Positions 51,945-62,757 of a stretch of 64,000 bases of DNA are shown here, one piece after another (positions within the stretch are counted from its first letter, which is position 1; every line of letters begins with the position of its first letter). The notes under the pieces are model-generated. The model was not told where the DNA came from. It saw nothing but the letters and a program-made list of their open reading frames with translations, and searched no databases. A program made the translations under genes and the position numbers. Source of the stretch: Gammaproteobacteria bacterium (GTDB taxonomy: Bacteria; Pseudomonadota; Gammaproteobacteria; Pseudomonadales; Pseudohongiellaceae); assembly GCA_030654835.1 (NCBI GenBank), contig JAURWS010000042.1:1-64000 (forward strand), in the 5' to 3' direction.

Positions 51945-54065
51945 TTAAACCTTGGACGCCTCGTATTCCGCTCTGTCTTCGTCGGTGATTTCCTTGATGC
52001 TCAGCTTGATACGGCCGCGCGCGTCGAGGTCTGTCACTTTGACCAGCACTTCCTGCCCCTCGCTCAGATACTCGCCGATGTTCTCAACGCGATCAGAGGA
52101 GATCTGGGAAATGTGCACCAGGCCATCTTTGCCCGGCAGAATGGTGATGAAGGCACCGAAGTCCACAATGCGTGCCACTTTGCCCATATACAATCTGCCC
52201 ACTTCCGCTTCGGCAGTGATGCTCAGAACACGAGCAATCGCGGCATCGCGTGAGGTAGCGTCTTCGCCGTAGATGCGGATGTTGCCATCATCATCAATGT
52301 CGATGGAAGCGCCAGTCTCTTCGGTAATGGCACGGATGACTGCGCCACCCTTGCCGATCACGTCACGAATCTTGTCCGGATCGATCTTCATCATGGCCAT
52401 GGACGGCGCATTCTCGGAGACCGTCGCGCGTGGCTTGGACATCACTTTGTTCATCTCACCCAGAATGTGGATGCGGGCTTCTTGCGCCTGATGCAGAGCG
52501 ATTTCCATGATCTCTTCAGTGATGCCCTGAATCTTGATGTCCATCTGCAGTGCAGTCACGCCGTTGGCGGTACCTGCAACCTTGAAGTCCATGTCGCCCA
52601 GGTGATCTTCGTCACCGAGAATGTCGGTGATGACGGCGAAGCGATCGCCTTCCTTGATCAGACCCATCGCAATACCAGCCACCGGCGCGGTGATCGGTAC
52701 ACCGGCATCCATCAGAGCCAGTGAGCTGCCGCACACCGATGCCATGGAGCTGGAGCCGTTGGATTCCGTGATCTCGGAGACCACGCGAATTGCGTAGGGG
52801 AATGAATCTTCGGAGGGCATTACCGCCTGCACACCGCGCTTGGCCAGTTTGCCGTGGCCGATTTCGCGACGCTTGGGGCCGCTCATCATGCCGGTCTCGC
52901 CGACGCAGAAGGGCGGGAAGTTGTAGTGCAGCATGAAGGCTTCTTTTCTGGAGCCTTCCAGACCTTCGATCAACTGTGCATCACGCACTGCACCCAGAGT
53001 CGTCACTACCAGCGCCTGAGTTTCACCACGGGTGAACAGCGCTGAACCGTGAGCCTTCGGCAGGACACCAGTCTCGATGGAGATCGGACGTACTGTGCGG
53101 GTGTCTCGACCATCGATGCGCGGTGCGCCGTCGATGATACGGTTACGTACTACTTTTTTCTCAAGAGAGGCGAACACGCCAGAGACTTCTTCGGCGCTGA
53201 CGCCGGTATCGGCATTGGCGAATTGCGCAACAGCCTGTTCCAACAGAGCACCAAGGGTGTCATAACGTTGCATCTTGTCGGAGATCTGGTAGGCAGAACC
53301 GATACTGTCGGCAAATGCCTGCTTCAGACCTGCCTGCAGAGCCTCATTGACTGGAGCGACTTCCAGCTCCCATGCCGGCTTGCCGGCCTCGGCCTTGAAT
53401 TCCATGATAGCGTCGACAACGACCTGCATGGCTTCGTGACCAAACAGAACCGCACCCAGCATCTGATCTTCGCTCAGCTGCTTGGCCTCGGACTCCACCA
53501 TCAGCACGGCAGAACGCGTACCAGCGACCACCATGTCCAGCGCAGACGTTTCGAGCTGGTTCACATCCGGGTTGAGGATGTAGCCATCTTTCAGATCGTA
53601 ACCCACGCGGGCAGCACCGATGGGTTCGAGGAACGGCATGCCGGAAATCGCCAGTGCTGCAGAAGCACCGATCAGAGCGGCGATATCCGGATCCTGATCC
53701 TTGGCTGCGGAGATGACGGTACAGACAACCTGCACTTCATTGCGGAAACTCTTGGGAAACAGCGGTCTGATAGGACGGTCGATCAACCGTGAAGTCAGCG
53801 TCTCTTTCTCGGTGGGGCGGCCTTCGCGCTTGAAGAATCCGCCTGGGATCTTGCCTGCTGCGTAGGTCTTTTCCTGATAGTTCACAGTCAATGGGAAAAA
53901 GTCTGTTCCCGGTTTGATCTGTTTTTTGCCTACGACGGTTGCCAGTACCTGGGTGTCTCCCATGGTCACAACGACGGCGCCTGTGGCTTGTCTGGCAATC
54001 TTGCCAGTTTCCAGTGTCACGGTGTACTGACCGTACTGGAAGGTCTTCCTAACTATATTGAACAT
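51945..54065 (-). CDS. pnp: Polynucleotide phosphorylase
   Basis: 706 residues. Two RNase PH domains (about 5-225 and 310-550), then KH ([23 protein letters not shown]) and S1 ([18 protein letters not shown]) at the C-terminus. It degrades RNA from the 3' end and joins the degradosome. ATG with AGGA upstream. It is the last gene before the terminator and lies 127 bases after rpsO, the usual arrangement. Full length, no anomalies. Confidence 0.97.
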   Translation of the reverse strand: MFNIVRKTFQYGQYTVTLETGKIARQATGAVVVTMGDTQVLATVVGKKQIKPGTDFFPLTVNYQEKTYAAGKIPGGFFKREGRPTEKETLTSRLIDRPIRPLFPKSFRNEVQVVCTVISAAKDQDPDIAALIGASAALAISGMPFLEPIGAARVGYDLKDGYILNPDVNQLETSALDMVVAGTRSAVLMVESEAKQLSEDQMLGAVLFGHEAMQVVVDAIMEFKAEAGKPAWELEVAPVNEALQAGLKQAFADSIGSAYQISDKMQRYDTLGALLEQAVAQFANADTGVSAEEVSGVFASLEKKVVRNRIIDGAPRIDGRDTRTVRPISIETGVLPKAHGSALFTRGETQALVVTTLGAVRDAQLIEGLEGSRKEAFMLHYNFPPFCVGETGMMSGPKRREIGHGKLAKRGVQAVMPSEDSFPYAIRVVSEITESNGSSSMASVCGSSLALMDAGVPITAPVAGIAMGLIKEGDRFAVITDILGDEDHLGDMDFKVAGTANGVTALQMDIKIQGITEEIMEIALHQAQEARIHILGEMNKVMSKPRATVSENAPSMAMMKIDPDKIRDVIGKGGAVIRAITEETGASIDIDDDGNIRIYGEDATSRDAAIARVLSITAEAEVGRLYMGKVARIVDFGAFITILPGKDGLVHISQISSDRVENIGEYLSEGQEVLVKVTDLDARGRIKLSIKEITDEDRAEYEASKV

Positions 54066-54192
54066 ACTCTATTCCTGTGTTTTTTATTTTGACCCCGGCA
54101 CCATTGCAATGACGTCCCTGTCAAACAAGGTCTCTCTATATCATCTCTTCATTTCCGAATTACTACTCAACAACTGCTTTTTGCGGTACAGC

Positions 54193-54462
54193 TTAGCGGC
54201 GCAGGTTCAGCTTCTTGATCAGAACGGAGTAGCGATCAGAATTTTTGCCCTTCAGGTAGTCGAGCAATTTACGACGGCTGTTAACCATGCGGATCAGACC
54301 ACGGCGTGAATGGTGGTCATGCACATGCTCTTTGAAGTGAGACTGCAGGTGGTTGATGTTTTCAGTCAACAGGGCTACCTGTACTTCCGGTGAGCCTGTG
54401 TCGCCTTCACCCTGAGCGTACTCTTTTACAATTGCTGCTTTCTGTTCTGGTGTTAAAGCCAT
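54193..54462 (-). CDS. rpsO: Ribosomal protein S15
   Basis: 89 residues, standard length. [41 protein letters not shown] (in parts) is the S15 core that binds 16S rRNA helices 20-22. GGAGA precedes the ATG. Between truB and pnp as in other gammaproteobacteria. Confidence 0.98.
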   Translation of the reverse strand: MALTPEQKAAIVKEYAQGEGDTGSPEVQVALLTENINHLQSHFKEHVHDHHSRRGLIRMVNSRRKLLDYLKGKNSDRYSVLIKKLNLRR

Positions 54463-54614
54463 TTTCTCTTCTCCAAATATGCGTTGCGATTAAATAACCG
54501 ATCACGCCAATCGTGAACCGGCCTTTGTTGCTGACATCCTTGCCAAACCAGCGTCACCATGCATATTTATAGTGATCTGGTACTTTCCTTTTAAACTTCT
54601 ACTTCTTTAAACCT

Positions 54615-55565
54615 TTAGTGCCCTGTCGCGAACAGGCGCCGAGGCGCTACTCTGCCGTCGTCGAGCATGATACCGATGCCAATGAATTCGTCCTCGTCGT
54701 ACAGACGCACGAGACCCGAATCCGGCAAATGCCTGACCAATACCGCCTGGCCCTGCTTTACATAATCTGCTGTCTCCGAAGGCAGCACGACTCGTGGCAA
54801 CTCCGCCACTGCTTCGTCGGCCGGTACCAAGAACTGGTCAATCGCTTCCAGACCGCCAGCGTCCTTTACCTCCCGCAGGCGTTCAATGCTAACACATTGA
54901 CTCACACCGAAGGCACCCGCCTGCAGCCGACGCAACTCGGTAACATGAGCGCCGCAACCCAGAGCTTCGCCCAGATCGTCCGCAATCGAGCGCACATAAG
55001 TGCCTTTGCTGCAGAATATTTCCAGCTCCAACGTCGTGCCTTCGTCGTCACTCTCTGTGTCGTTCTGCGTGTAACTGAGCAACTCCAGCGCATAAATCGT
55101 GACAGGACGCGCCTGCCTTTCAACTTCCTGGCCAGCGCGAGCCAGCTTGTACAGGGGCGTTCCCTTATGTTTCAGCGCCGAATACATAGGCGGCGTCTGC
55201 TTGATGTCGCCTCGAAACTGCTCCAACTCTTCCAGCACGCGCTCGCGCGTCACCTCGGCGACAGAGCGCTCGCTGATCACCGCGCCTTCGGAATCGGCCG
55301 TATCGGTTCTAACCCCAAGCTTCACTCTGGTTCGGTAGCGCTTGTCTGAATCCAGCAGGAACTGGGAAATTTTGGTGGCTTCACCAAAGCACAGCGGCAA
55401 AACACCAGTCGCCAACGGATCAAGAGCACCCGTATGACCAGCCTTTTCTGCCTGAAACAAGCGCTTCACTTCCTGAAGACAAGCGTTGGAGCTCGCTCCC
55501 TTCGCCTTGTCGAGCACGATAATGCCGGTGATATCACGGCCGCGCTGTCTACGTCGCTGCGTCAA
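54615..55565 (-). CDS. truB: tRNA pseudouridine synthase B
   Basis: 316 residues from TTG 55565 (AGGAG eight bases upstream). GHTGALDPLATGVLPLCFGEATK carries the catalytic Asp that makes pseudouridine 55 in tRNA; the C-terminal PUA-like domain is present. Starts 27 bases after rbfA. Rare TTG start, also seen in rimP. Confidence 0.96.
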   Translation of the reverse strand: MTQRRRQRGRDITGIIVLDKAKGASSNACLQEVKRLFQAEKAGHTGALDPLATGVLPLCFGEATKISQFLLDSDKRYRTRVKLGVRTDTADSEGAVISERSVAEVTRERVLEELEQFRGDIKQTPPMYSALKHKGTPLYKLARAGQEVERQARPVTIYALELLSYTQNDTESDDEGTTLELEIFCSKGTYVRSIADDLGEALGCGAHVTELRRLQAGAFGVSQCVSIERLREVKDAGGLEAIDQFLVPADEAVAELPRVVLPSETADYVKQGQAVLVRHLPDSGLVRLYDEDEFIGIGIMLDDGRVAPRRLFATGH

Positions 55566-55592
55566 GCACTGATCTCCTGCCAGATCCTGTCA

Positions 55593-56021
55593 TCAGGACT
55601 GGTGTTGGTTGTCCGCAGCAAGTGCGCGATCAATCAGCGAAGACAGGTACTGACCACGGGCCACACTCTCATCGTAGTGAAAGGTCAGCCTGGGCGTGAT
55701 GCGCAGGCTGAGCCGACTGGCCAGCAGCGTGCGCAGGTAGCCCGCCGCATTGTTCAGTGCCTTGATGCTCTCTTCGATCTCAAGCTTGTCCAGCGGGCTC
55801 GCTTGCTGGAGCGTGACGCCGGGAGCCAGCCCCGAGACACCATCCACAGAGCCCATGACCGTGACATACACATCGGCATAGGCCAGATCGCGACTGACTT
55901 TCACACCCGTCACGGAGACCATGCCGACACGCGGGTCGCTGACCTCTGCCTGAATCAGCACGGCCAGCTCACGCTGAAGCTGGTCGGCGACCTTCTGCAC
56001 TCTTGGTGATACTTTTGCCAT
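55593..56021 (-). CDS. rbfA: Ribosome-binding factor A
   Basis: 142 residues, single KH-type domain with VSPRVQKVADQLQRELAVLIQAEVSDPRVG, the hallmark start. Helps mature the 30S subunit at 16S rRNA. Spacing to infB 33 bases. A 15-residue tail with His/Gln is poorly conserved. Confidence 0.96.
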   Translation of the reverse strand: MAKVSPRVQKVADQLQRELAVLIQAEVSDPRVGMVSVTGVKVSRDLAYADVYVTVMGSVDGVSGLAPGVTLQQASPLDKLEIEESIKALNNAAGYLRTLLASRLSLRITPRLTFHYDESVARGQYLSSLIDRALAADNQHQS

Positions 56022-56054
56022 GCGCTTCTTCCCAACCTTCGACAGGGCGACTTG

Positions 56055-58610
56055 TTATAACGTTCTTGCTACTGCCGTGGTCTGGTAGACCTCGATCTTG
56101 TCACCGATCTGCACGTCGTTGTAGTTCTTCACGCCGATACCGCACTCCATGCCCATACGCACAGAAGAGGCCTCGTCTTTGAAACGACGCAGGGATTCCA
56201 GCTCGCCCTCGTAGATCACCACGTTGTTGCGCAACACGCGGATCGGTTTGCTGCGGTGTACTGTGCCTTCGATCACCATGCTGCCGGCGATCTGGCCGAA
56301 CTTCGGTGAATTGAAGACATCGCGCACTTCGGCAACGCCCAGAATTTCTTCGCGCATTTCCGGTGACAGCATGCCACCGAGCACTGCTTTCACGTCATCA
56401 ATCACGTTATAGATGATGTTGTAGTAGCGCAGCTCCAACCCTTCGTTCTCAATGATCTCGCGCGCACTCTTGTCTGCTCGAACGTTGAAGCCGATGATGC
56501 GAGCTTTGGAGGTCGCTGCCAACTGCGCATCGGTCTCGGAGATACCACCGACACCTGAGGACACAATGTTGACCTTCACTTCGTCAGTGCCGAGATTATG
56601 CAGCGAGGAAACGATGGCTTCCAGCGATCCACGCACGTCGGTCTTGAGGACGATGTTCATCACGCCCACATCGGCCCGGCCGATGCCTGCGAACATGGAT
56701 TCCACCTTGTTGTTCTGCTGCAGCGCCACCTTGTTGTCCTTGTGACGCTCACGACGGAACATGGCCACTTCCTTGGCCTTTTTCTCGTCCGCGACCACCA
56801 CGAATTCATCACCCGCTTCAGGCACGCCATTCAGCCCGAGAATTTCCACCGGAATCGAAGGACCGGCAGATTTCACCAACTGACTCATTTCATCGATGAG
56901 GGCACGTACGCGACCAAATTCATGGCCGACCAAGACAACGTCTCCCACTTTGAGAGTGCCGTTCTGCACCAGAACGGATGCCACCGGGCCACGCCCTTTG
57001 TCAAGACGCGATTCGATCACAACGCCCTTGCCAGGCGCATCCACAAACGCTTTCAATTCCAGAATTTCCGCTTGCAAGAGAATCGCCTCAAGCAAGTCTT
57101 CTATGCCTTTGCCAGTATGCGCCGACACTTCGACGAACTGAGTGTCGCCACCCCAGGCATCAGAAATCACACCGAGATTGGCCAGCTCGCTGCGCACGCG
57201 ATCCAGATCGATGTTGGGTTTGTCGACCTTGGTGATTGCGACCACCATTGGAACGCCAGCGGAGCGGGCGTGTTGAACGGCTTCTTCCGTCTGCGGCTTC
57301 ACGCCATCATCGGCAGCGACAACCAGCACCACAACGTCAGTCGCCTTGGCGCCGCGTGAGCGCATGGCGCTGAATGCAGCGTGTCCCGGCGTGTCGAGGA
57401 AACAGATCATGCCGCGATCAGTTTCCACGTGATAGGCACCGATATGCTGTGTAATACCACCAGCCTCGTGAGCAACCACACTGGCCTTGCGAATGTAGTC
57501 GAGCAATGAGGTCTTGCCGTGGTCAACGTGACCCATGACAGTCACAACGGGCGCTCTTGACGAAGACACCGCGCCTTCATCGTAGGAGATTGATTCGTAC
57601 AGGCTCTCTTCAATCGCATCCGCAGAGACGAACTTGGCGGTGTTTCCCATTTCTTCAACGAGCAACGTGCTGGTGTCCTGATCCAGGACTTGATTGATGG
57701 TCGCCATGACGCCCATCTTGAACAACATCTTGATCACTTCGGCCGACTTCACTGACATCTTCTGTGCCAGATCGGTGACAGAGTTCGCCTCACCAATGGT
57801 GATCTCTCTGGAGATAAACTCAGTAGGTTTCTCAAAGCCATGCTGCTTGGTCGCACGTGACTTCTTGCGACCTCCGCGACGACCGCGACCACCTTCGCCG
57901 TACTCACTTTCTTCCAGCACAAAGTCATCCGCTGTGCGGGCTTTCCCCTGCTTTCTGGCAGGCGCCTTGTCCTTCTTGCGGAAAGCGTTCTTGTCGTCGT
58001 CCTTATCCTTGTTATCTACAGCGTCTTTCTTGACGCCTTTGGCTGGCTCCACCTTGGCGGCGGGAGCAGGACGGCCACGAGTTTGTGCAGCCTCTGCCGC
58101 TTTGGTTTCGGTTGGTGCAGCAACAGCGACCTTGTCAGACGCAGATGTCCCCACCTCGACCTTCGTAGCCTCAGGCTGCGCTACCATCTCCTGCTGCAGC
58201 GCTGCAGTGTCGATCTGCGCCGTAAATTCCTGATCATCCGGCAGCGCCTCATCTTGCGGTTCGTCCGCTTCGGGACTGCCATCCTTTTCCGGCAACAGTT
58301 CGCTGCGTTTTACATAAGTGCGCTTCTTGCGCACTTCCACGGCGATTGTCTTGCCGCGCCCATGATTGGAAGCGGACTTCAGCGTCTCTACAGTCTTGCG
58401 TTTAAGAGTAATTTTCCTGGGAGCGCCATCGGTCGCCTCCCTGTCGCCATGACTGCGGCGCAGGAACAGCAAGAGCGTATTCTTGTCCTCATTCGATATG
58501 GGATCATCCGCCTTCGTATGGGGCAGACCCGCTTCTTTTACCTGGGAAAGAAGTTTCTCTACGGAAACTCCAACCACTGTGGCAAGTTCACTGACTGTAA
58601 CATCTGCCAT
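56055..58610 (-). CDS. infB: Translation initiation factor IF-2
   Basis: 851 residues: IF2N domain, a long Lys/Ala/Glu linker (about 60-270), a second IF2N segment, then the G domain with [20 protein letters not shown] and TKVDKPN (TKxD, as in pseudomonads), and domains II-IV. It positions fMet-tRNA on the 30S subunit. AGGAG before ATG. Standard operon position between nusA and rbfA. Confidence 0.98.
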   Translation of the reverse strand: MADVTVSELATVVGVSVEKLLSQVKEAGLPHTKADDPISNEDKNTLLLFLRRSHGDREATDGAPRKITLKRKTVETLKSASNHGRGKTIAVEVRKKRTYVKRSELLPEKDGSPEADEPQDEALPDDQEFTAQIDTAALQQEMVAQPEATKVEVGTSASDKVAVAAPTETKAAEAAQTRGRPAPAAKVEPAKGVKKDAVDNKDKDDDKNAFRKKDKAPARKQGKARTADDFVLEESEYGEGGRGRRGGRKKSRATKQHGFEKPTEFISREITIGEANSVTDLAQKMSVKSAEVIKMLFKMGVMATINQVLDQDTSTLLVEEMGNTAKFVSADAIEESLYESISYDEGAVSSSRAPVVTVMGHVDHGKTSLLDYIRKASVVAHEAGGITQHIGAYHVETDRGMICFLDTPGHAAFSAMRSRGAKATDVVVLVVAADDGVKPQTEEAVQHARSAGVPMVVAITKVDKPNIDLDRVRSELANLGVISDAWGGDTQFVEVSAHTGKGIEDLLEAILLQAEILELKAFVDAPGKGVVIESRLDKGRGPVASVLVQNGTLKVGDVVLVGHEFGRVRALIDEMSQLVKSAGPSIPVEILGLNGVPEAGDEFVVVADEKKAKEVAMFRRERHKDNKVALQQNNKVESMFAGIGRADVGVMNIVLKTDVRGSLEAIVSSLHNLGTDEVKVNIVSSGVGGISETDAQLAATSKARIIGFNVRADKSAREIIENEGLELRYYNIIYNVIDDVKAVLGGMLSPEMREEILGVAEVRDVFNSPKFGQIAGSMVIEGTVHRSKPIRVLRNNVVIYEGELESLRRFKDEASSVRMGMECGIGVKNYNDVQIGDKIEVYQTTAVARTL

Positions 58611-58680
58611 TTAAGATACTCCTGATTACTCTTGCCGCTAAACCCGATTGCCTGTCTTCTAACGCTTCGTTGTACGAGAG

Positions 58681-60168
58681 TTATTCGAACCAGGGCGCTC
58701 GAGCCGTCATAATGAGCTTACCGGCACGCTCTTCGTCCATGCCATCTATATCCAACAATTCGTCCACTGACTGTTCCGCCAGATCTTCCATGCTCAGCAC
58801 GCCCTTTTTGGACAGTGCAAGTGCGAGCTTCTCATCCATGCCTTCCATGGAGAGCAGATCGTCCGCCACATTGGCACTGGACAGTCCCTCCTCAGAAGCA
58901 ATCGCCTGAGTCAACAGCGCATCCTTCGCACGATTACGCAACTCGCTGGCGATGTCTTCATCGAACCCGTCGATGTTGATGATCTCGTCGAGCGGCACAT
59001 AGGCAATTTCTTCGAGCGACGTGAAGCCTTCGTTGACAAGGATCTCCGCGATGTCTTCGTCCACGTCCAACTTGGCAACAAACATCTCCACAAAGCCACT
59101 GGTCTCCTGCTGTTGTTTCTCAACTGCAGCGGCAACACTCATGACATTGATGGTCCAGCCGGTCAGCTCACTGGAAAGTCTTACGTTCTGACCATTGCGA
59201 CCAATCGCCTGAGCCAGATTATCCTCTTCCACGGCAACGTCCATAGTGTGGCTGTCTTCATCAACGATGATAGACGCTACTTCGGCCGGTGCCATTGAGT
59301 TGATGACCAACTGCGCGGGATTGTCGTCCCACAGAATGATGTCAATGCGCTCGTTGGCCAGCTCGTTGGAGACTACCTGCACGCGTGAACCGCGCATCCC
59401 CACACAAGCGCCTACCGGATCAATACGGCCGTCATTGGTGCGCACCACAATCTTGGCTCTGGAGCCTGGATCGCGCGCAGCAGCCTTGATCTCTATCACT
59501 TCTTCAGCGATTTCCGGCACTTCGATCTTGAACAATTCGATCAGCATGCCTGGTGCAGTTCTGCTCAGGAACAATTGCGGGCCACGCGGCTCCGAACGTA
59601 CATCAAGCAGCAGGGCTCGAATGCGATCGCCCACGCGGAAATTCTCACGAGGGATCATGTGCTCACGCGCCAGCAATCCTTCGGCATTCCCACCCATATC
59701 AACCAGAACACTCTCACGGGTGACCTTCTTGACAGTACCGGAGATCAACGTGCCTATCTTGTCGCGGTATTCGGCGATGATGATGTCGCGTTCTGCTTCG
59801 CGTACTTTCTGCACGATAACCTGCTTGGCTGTCTGTGCCGCAATCCGACCAAATTCGATATTGTCGACATGCTCTTCCCAGACGCCGCCCGCCTCCAGCT
59901 CAAGATTTTTTTCCTTGGCTTCTTCGACAGTCAGCTCGAACCCCTTGCCGGTGTAGTCCTCGTCATTGACGACATTCCATACTTTGAAAGTTTCATACTC
60001 ACCGGTCTTGCGGTCGACACGGACACGACAATTCATGTCATCATTTTCATAAAATTTCTTGGTCGCAGTTGCCAGCGCGGATTCAATGGCTTCGAAAATT
60101 ACTTCGCGTGATACGCCTTTCTCATTGGAGACAGCGTCCGCAACCAACAAAATTTCTTTACTCATCAT
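58681..60168 (-). CDS. nusA: Transcription elongation/termination factor NusA
   Basis: 495 residues with the N-terminal polymerase-binding domain, S1, two KH domains ([33 protein letters not shown]) and two C-terminal acidic repeats ([27 protein letters not shown]). The tandem ATGs at 60168 and 60165 follow AGGTGA; either may be used. Works with RNA polymerase in pausing and antitermination. Precedes infB as expected. Confidence 0.98.
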   Translation of the reverse strand: MMSKEILLVADAVSNEKGVSREVIFEAIESALATATKKFYENDDMNCRVRVDRKTGEYETFKVWNVVNDEDYTGKGFELTVEEAKEKNLELEAGGVWEEHVDNIEFGRIAAQTAKQVIVQKVREAERDIIIAEYRDKIGTLISGTVKKVTRESVLVDMGGNAEGLLAREHMIPRENFRVGDRIRALLLDVRSEPRGPQLFLSRTAPGMLIELFKIEVPEIAEEVIEIKAAARDPGSRAKIVVRTNDGRIDPVGACVGMRGSRVQVVSNELANERIDIILWDDNPAQLVINSMAPAEVASIIVDEDSHTMDVAVEEDNLAQAIGRNGQNVRLSSELTGWTINVMSVAAAVEKQQQETSGFVEMFVAKLDVDEDIAEILVNEGFTSLEEIAYVPLDEIINIDGFDEDIASELRNRAKDALLTQAIASEEGLSSANVADDLLSMEGMDEKLALALSKKGVLSMEDLAEQSVDELLDIDGMDEERAGKLIMTARAPWFE

Positions 60169-60276
60169 AATCGTGTCACCTTACCAAAGAGGTCATCATT
60201 CCATTTTGGATAAATCTGCAGGACTCATGCAACTCTCCATGCAGTTCTGAACCGCATGGATTCTTCCGAGATCCGC

Positions 60277-60729
60277 TCAGAACACCAAATTTGCCTTGTC
60301 AATGGCTGACGCCGGGAGCACAAACTCCTTGTCATCAACCAGCAGGCGGACAGCGTCCACCTCTACCTTCTGTATTACACCCTTGAACTTTCTGCGCCCC
60401 TCCAATGGAGAGCGCAGGCGCACCATCACCACACTGCCGACATAACGCTCAAACTGGCCAAGCTCAAACAACGGCCTGTCCATACCCGGCGAAGACACTT
60501 CGAGCGTGTACTCTCCAGCAATCGGATCTTCCACATCAAATATGCCACTGATCTGACGACTCACTTTTTCACAATCGTCAATCGTGACACCGTCACCACC
60601 CTTGTCGATGTAAACTCTCAGGACGCTGAAGCGTCCCTGGACAACATGCTCCACGCCCCACAGCTCAAGCCCTAGGGCTGTTACCGTTGGCCTGATCAAA
60701 TCAGAAACCAGAGCAATACTGTTACTCAA
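60277..60729 (-). CDS. rimP: Ribosome maturation factor RimP
   Basis: 150 residues from TTG 60729, preceded by GGGAG at six bases; the longer frame to 60852 would add non-family sequence. PTVTALGLELWGVEHV, FSVLRVYIDKGGDGVTIDDCEKVSRQI and YTLEVSSPGMDRPLF match RimP, needed for 30S assembly. First gene of the operon, 108 bases before nusA. Confidence 0.95.
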   Translation of the reverse strand: MSNSIALVSDLIRPTVTALGLELWGVEHVVQGRFSVLRVYIDKGGDGVTIDDCEKVSRQISGIFDVEDPIAGEYTLEVSSPGMDRPLFELGQFERYVGSVVMVRLRSPLEGRRKFKGVIQKVEVDAVRLLVDDKEFVLPASAIDKANLVF

Positions 60730-61038
60730 CACCTGCTCCCTGCACCGGACGGCGCAAAGCACATCGCACAAATAAAAAATGGGCCAGCGGCCCACTCCTG
60801 AAATACATTTTTTTGCACCGGGATCACCTTCCGTGAGACCGATGTGGAGCATAACAGCCCGGCACTACCGCAGAAACTTCGAACACCAACTTCGGACCCA
60901 AGGCCCAGACGTAAAATTCACGCCTAATAAAAAGCCCCTAATGGGGCTTTCTTTAAAACATCTATCGCAATCTTCTTGCTAACAGACAGAGCGACGGACT
61001 TACCCAAGACATCAACATCTTGCGCCGAACTCTGGAAT
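60730..61038. other. Leader region of the rimP operon
   Basis: No gene. It contains the tRNA terminator at 60930-60953 and a short GC hairpin near 60780-60795. The rimP promoter must lie between that terminator and 60730; no confident -10/-35 pair was seen. Confidence 0.5.
60930..60953 (-). terminator. Terminator after the tRNA-fMet gene
   Basis: On the minus strand AAAGCCCC and GGGGCTTT flank ATTA and are followed by a T-rich run. It separates the tRNA transcript from rimP. Confidence 0.8.
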
Positions 61039-61115
<77 letters not shown>

Positions 61116-61331
61116 ACAAATCATAAAATCTTTGATTTACTACGATTCTCCCTGCAATCTTGTTGACCCACTGGCGTGTACAGTCAACAATCCACTTCGA
61201 TTCACAGGGGCACGAATTGTACAGAGGCGCGAGCTCTGCGGTCAAGCGAGAAGCTTGATTGGCGAGAAATAAAACATCCACCAAGCCAATCAGCCAACCG
61301 CTCAACACTACCCAATCCGTACATTTTCAAT

Positions 61332-61417
61332 TGGTGCCGAAGGCGAGACTCGAACTCGCACGACCATGGGTCACTACCCCCTCAAGATAGCGTGTCTACC
61401 AATTCCACCACTTCGGC
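61332..61417 (-). tRNA. tRNA-Leu (GAG)
   Basis: 86 bases with CCA encoded. Anticodon loop TTGAGGG in stem CTATC/GGTAG gives GAG; the long variable arm is usual for leucine. GCCGAAGTGGTGGAATTGGT at the 5' side is the standard class II start. Placed after secG, the position of leuU in Escherichia coli. Confidence 0.95.
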
Positions 61418-61478
61418 GCACATTGAAACTCTTGCAACGCAGCATCCTGCCGCACTACCACAACTCCACTGACAACAA

Positions 61479-61880
61479 TCAGTTGCCTTGCGGCACCACA
61501 GGCGCCGTGTCATTCACCACTGGCACGTCCGCTGCCCCGGAAGCAGGCTGACCAGCATCCACTTGCGGGATATCTGATAGAGGAGCCACTGGCTGACTCA
61601 GCAAGCCCGGATTCACGATGGGCAGCCCATCAATGATTCCTGCACTGGTGTTCTGTTTGGCATAGATTGCCAGCGTCAGGCTAGTGATAAAAAACACAGT
61701 CGCCGCGATCGCGGTCGAGCGAGTCAGGAAGTTTCCTGAACCTGCACTGCCAAATACTGTTTGCGACGCGCCACTGCCGAAAGCCGCACCTGCATCAGCG
61801 CCTTTGCCCTGTTGCAGCAATACCAGGCCGATAATGGCAATTGCAGCTATTGAGTGCACTACTACAACTATTGTTTCCAT
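61479..61880 (-). CDS. secG: Protein translocase subunit SecG
   Basis: 133 residues from ATG 61880. Two helices: [28 protein letters not shown] and [20 protein letters not shown], with [15 protein letters not shown] between them. The C-terminal tail beyond residue 85 is long, Pro/Val/Asp-rich and probably unstructured. Part of SecYEG. Two bases separate it from tpiA. Confidence 0.95.
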   Translation of the reverse strand: METIVVVVHSIAAIAIIGLVLLQQGKGADAGAAFGSGASQTVFGSAGSGNFLTRSTAIAATVFFITSLTLAIYAKQNTSAGIIDGLPIVNPGLLSQPVAPLSDIPQVDAGQPASGAADVPVVNDTAPVVPQGN

Positions 61881-61882
61881 CT

Positions 61883-62638
61883 TCAGCTCACACTTTTGCA
61901 AATCGTTATAAATTCATCGGCCTTCAGGGAAGCACCACCCACCAGCCCACCATCGATATCAGACTGGGCGAAAAGCTCGCGGGCATTTCCCGCATTGACG
62001 CTGCCACCGTAAATGATACGAATCTGACCTGCCACCCTGGCACTGCGTCGCGCCATCAACTCCCTGATGAACCGATGCATCTCCTGCGCCTGCCCAGCGC
62101 TCGCCGTGCGACCGGTTCCAATCGCCCAGACCGGCTCGTAAGCAATCACCGCATCAGCCATCGCGGACACCCCGGAACACTCCAAAACGGCATTCAATTG
62201 CGCCGCAACAACTTCTTCGGCGCGCCCCGACTCTCGCTGCTCAAGCGTCTCGCCGAGACACAGTATCGGCCTCATCGAGTGTCGCAACACGGCAGAAAAC
62301 TTCTCGGCCACCATTGCATCCGTCTCGCGAGCAAGCTGTCTTCGCTCCGAGTGCCCTACCAGGACATAGCGGACGGAAAAGTCCGCCAACATCGGAGCGG
62401 CAACTTCCCCGGTATAAGCTCCGCACGGCTGACTGTGCACATTCTGCGCGCCGAGCTGCCAAATGCTGCCACCGAGCAGTTGCTGACACATTTGCAGATA
62501 CGGCAAAGGGGGGCAAACCACCAAATCAACGCCATCCACCCCGAGCCCTGATTCCCTGATTAGCGCCTGCAACAAGTCCGTAATTGATTCTCTGGAGCCA
62601 TGCATTTTCCAGTTACCAGCGACTAAGCTGCGGCGCAT
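61883..62638 (-). CDS. tpiA: Triosephosphate isomerase
   Basis: 251 residues. AGNWKMHG (catalytic Lys), VGHSERR (His), [11 protein letters not shown] (Glu) and YGGSVNAGN (phosphate) complete the active site. Converts DHAP and glyceraldehyde-3-phosphate. The cysteine and loop-6 composition are normal. Between glmM and secG as in many gammaproteobacteria. Confidence 0.97.
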   Translation of the reverse strand: MRRSLVAGNWKMHGSRESITDLLQALIRESGLGVDGVDLVVCPPLPYLQMCQQLLGGSIWQLGAQNVHSQPCGAYTGEVAAPMLADFSVRYVLVGHSERRQLARETDAMVAEKFSAVLRHSMRPILCLGETLEQRESGRAEEVVAAQLNAVLECSGVSAMADAVIAYEPVWAIGTGRTASAGQAQEMHRFIRELMARRSARVAGQIRIIYGGSVNAGNARELFAQSDIDGGLVGGASLKADEFITICKSVS

Positions 62639-62757
62639 TCACATTACCTTGTGCAGAGGATGACATCTGACATCGGGAAAACGGGGCGCCAATATAACCA
62701 AGTTGCCATGCGCTTGCAACCTCGCGAACCCTCTCGCAACCGCTCCGATAGAAATTA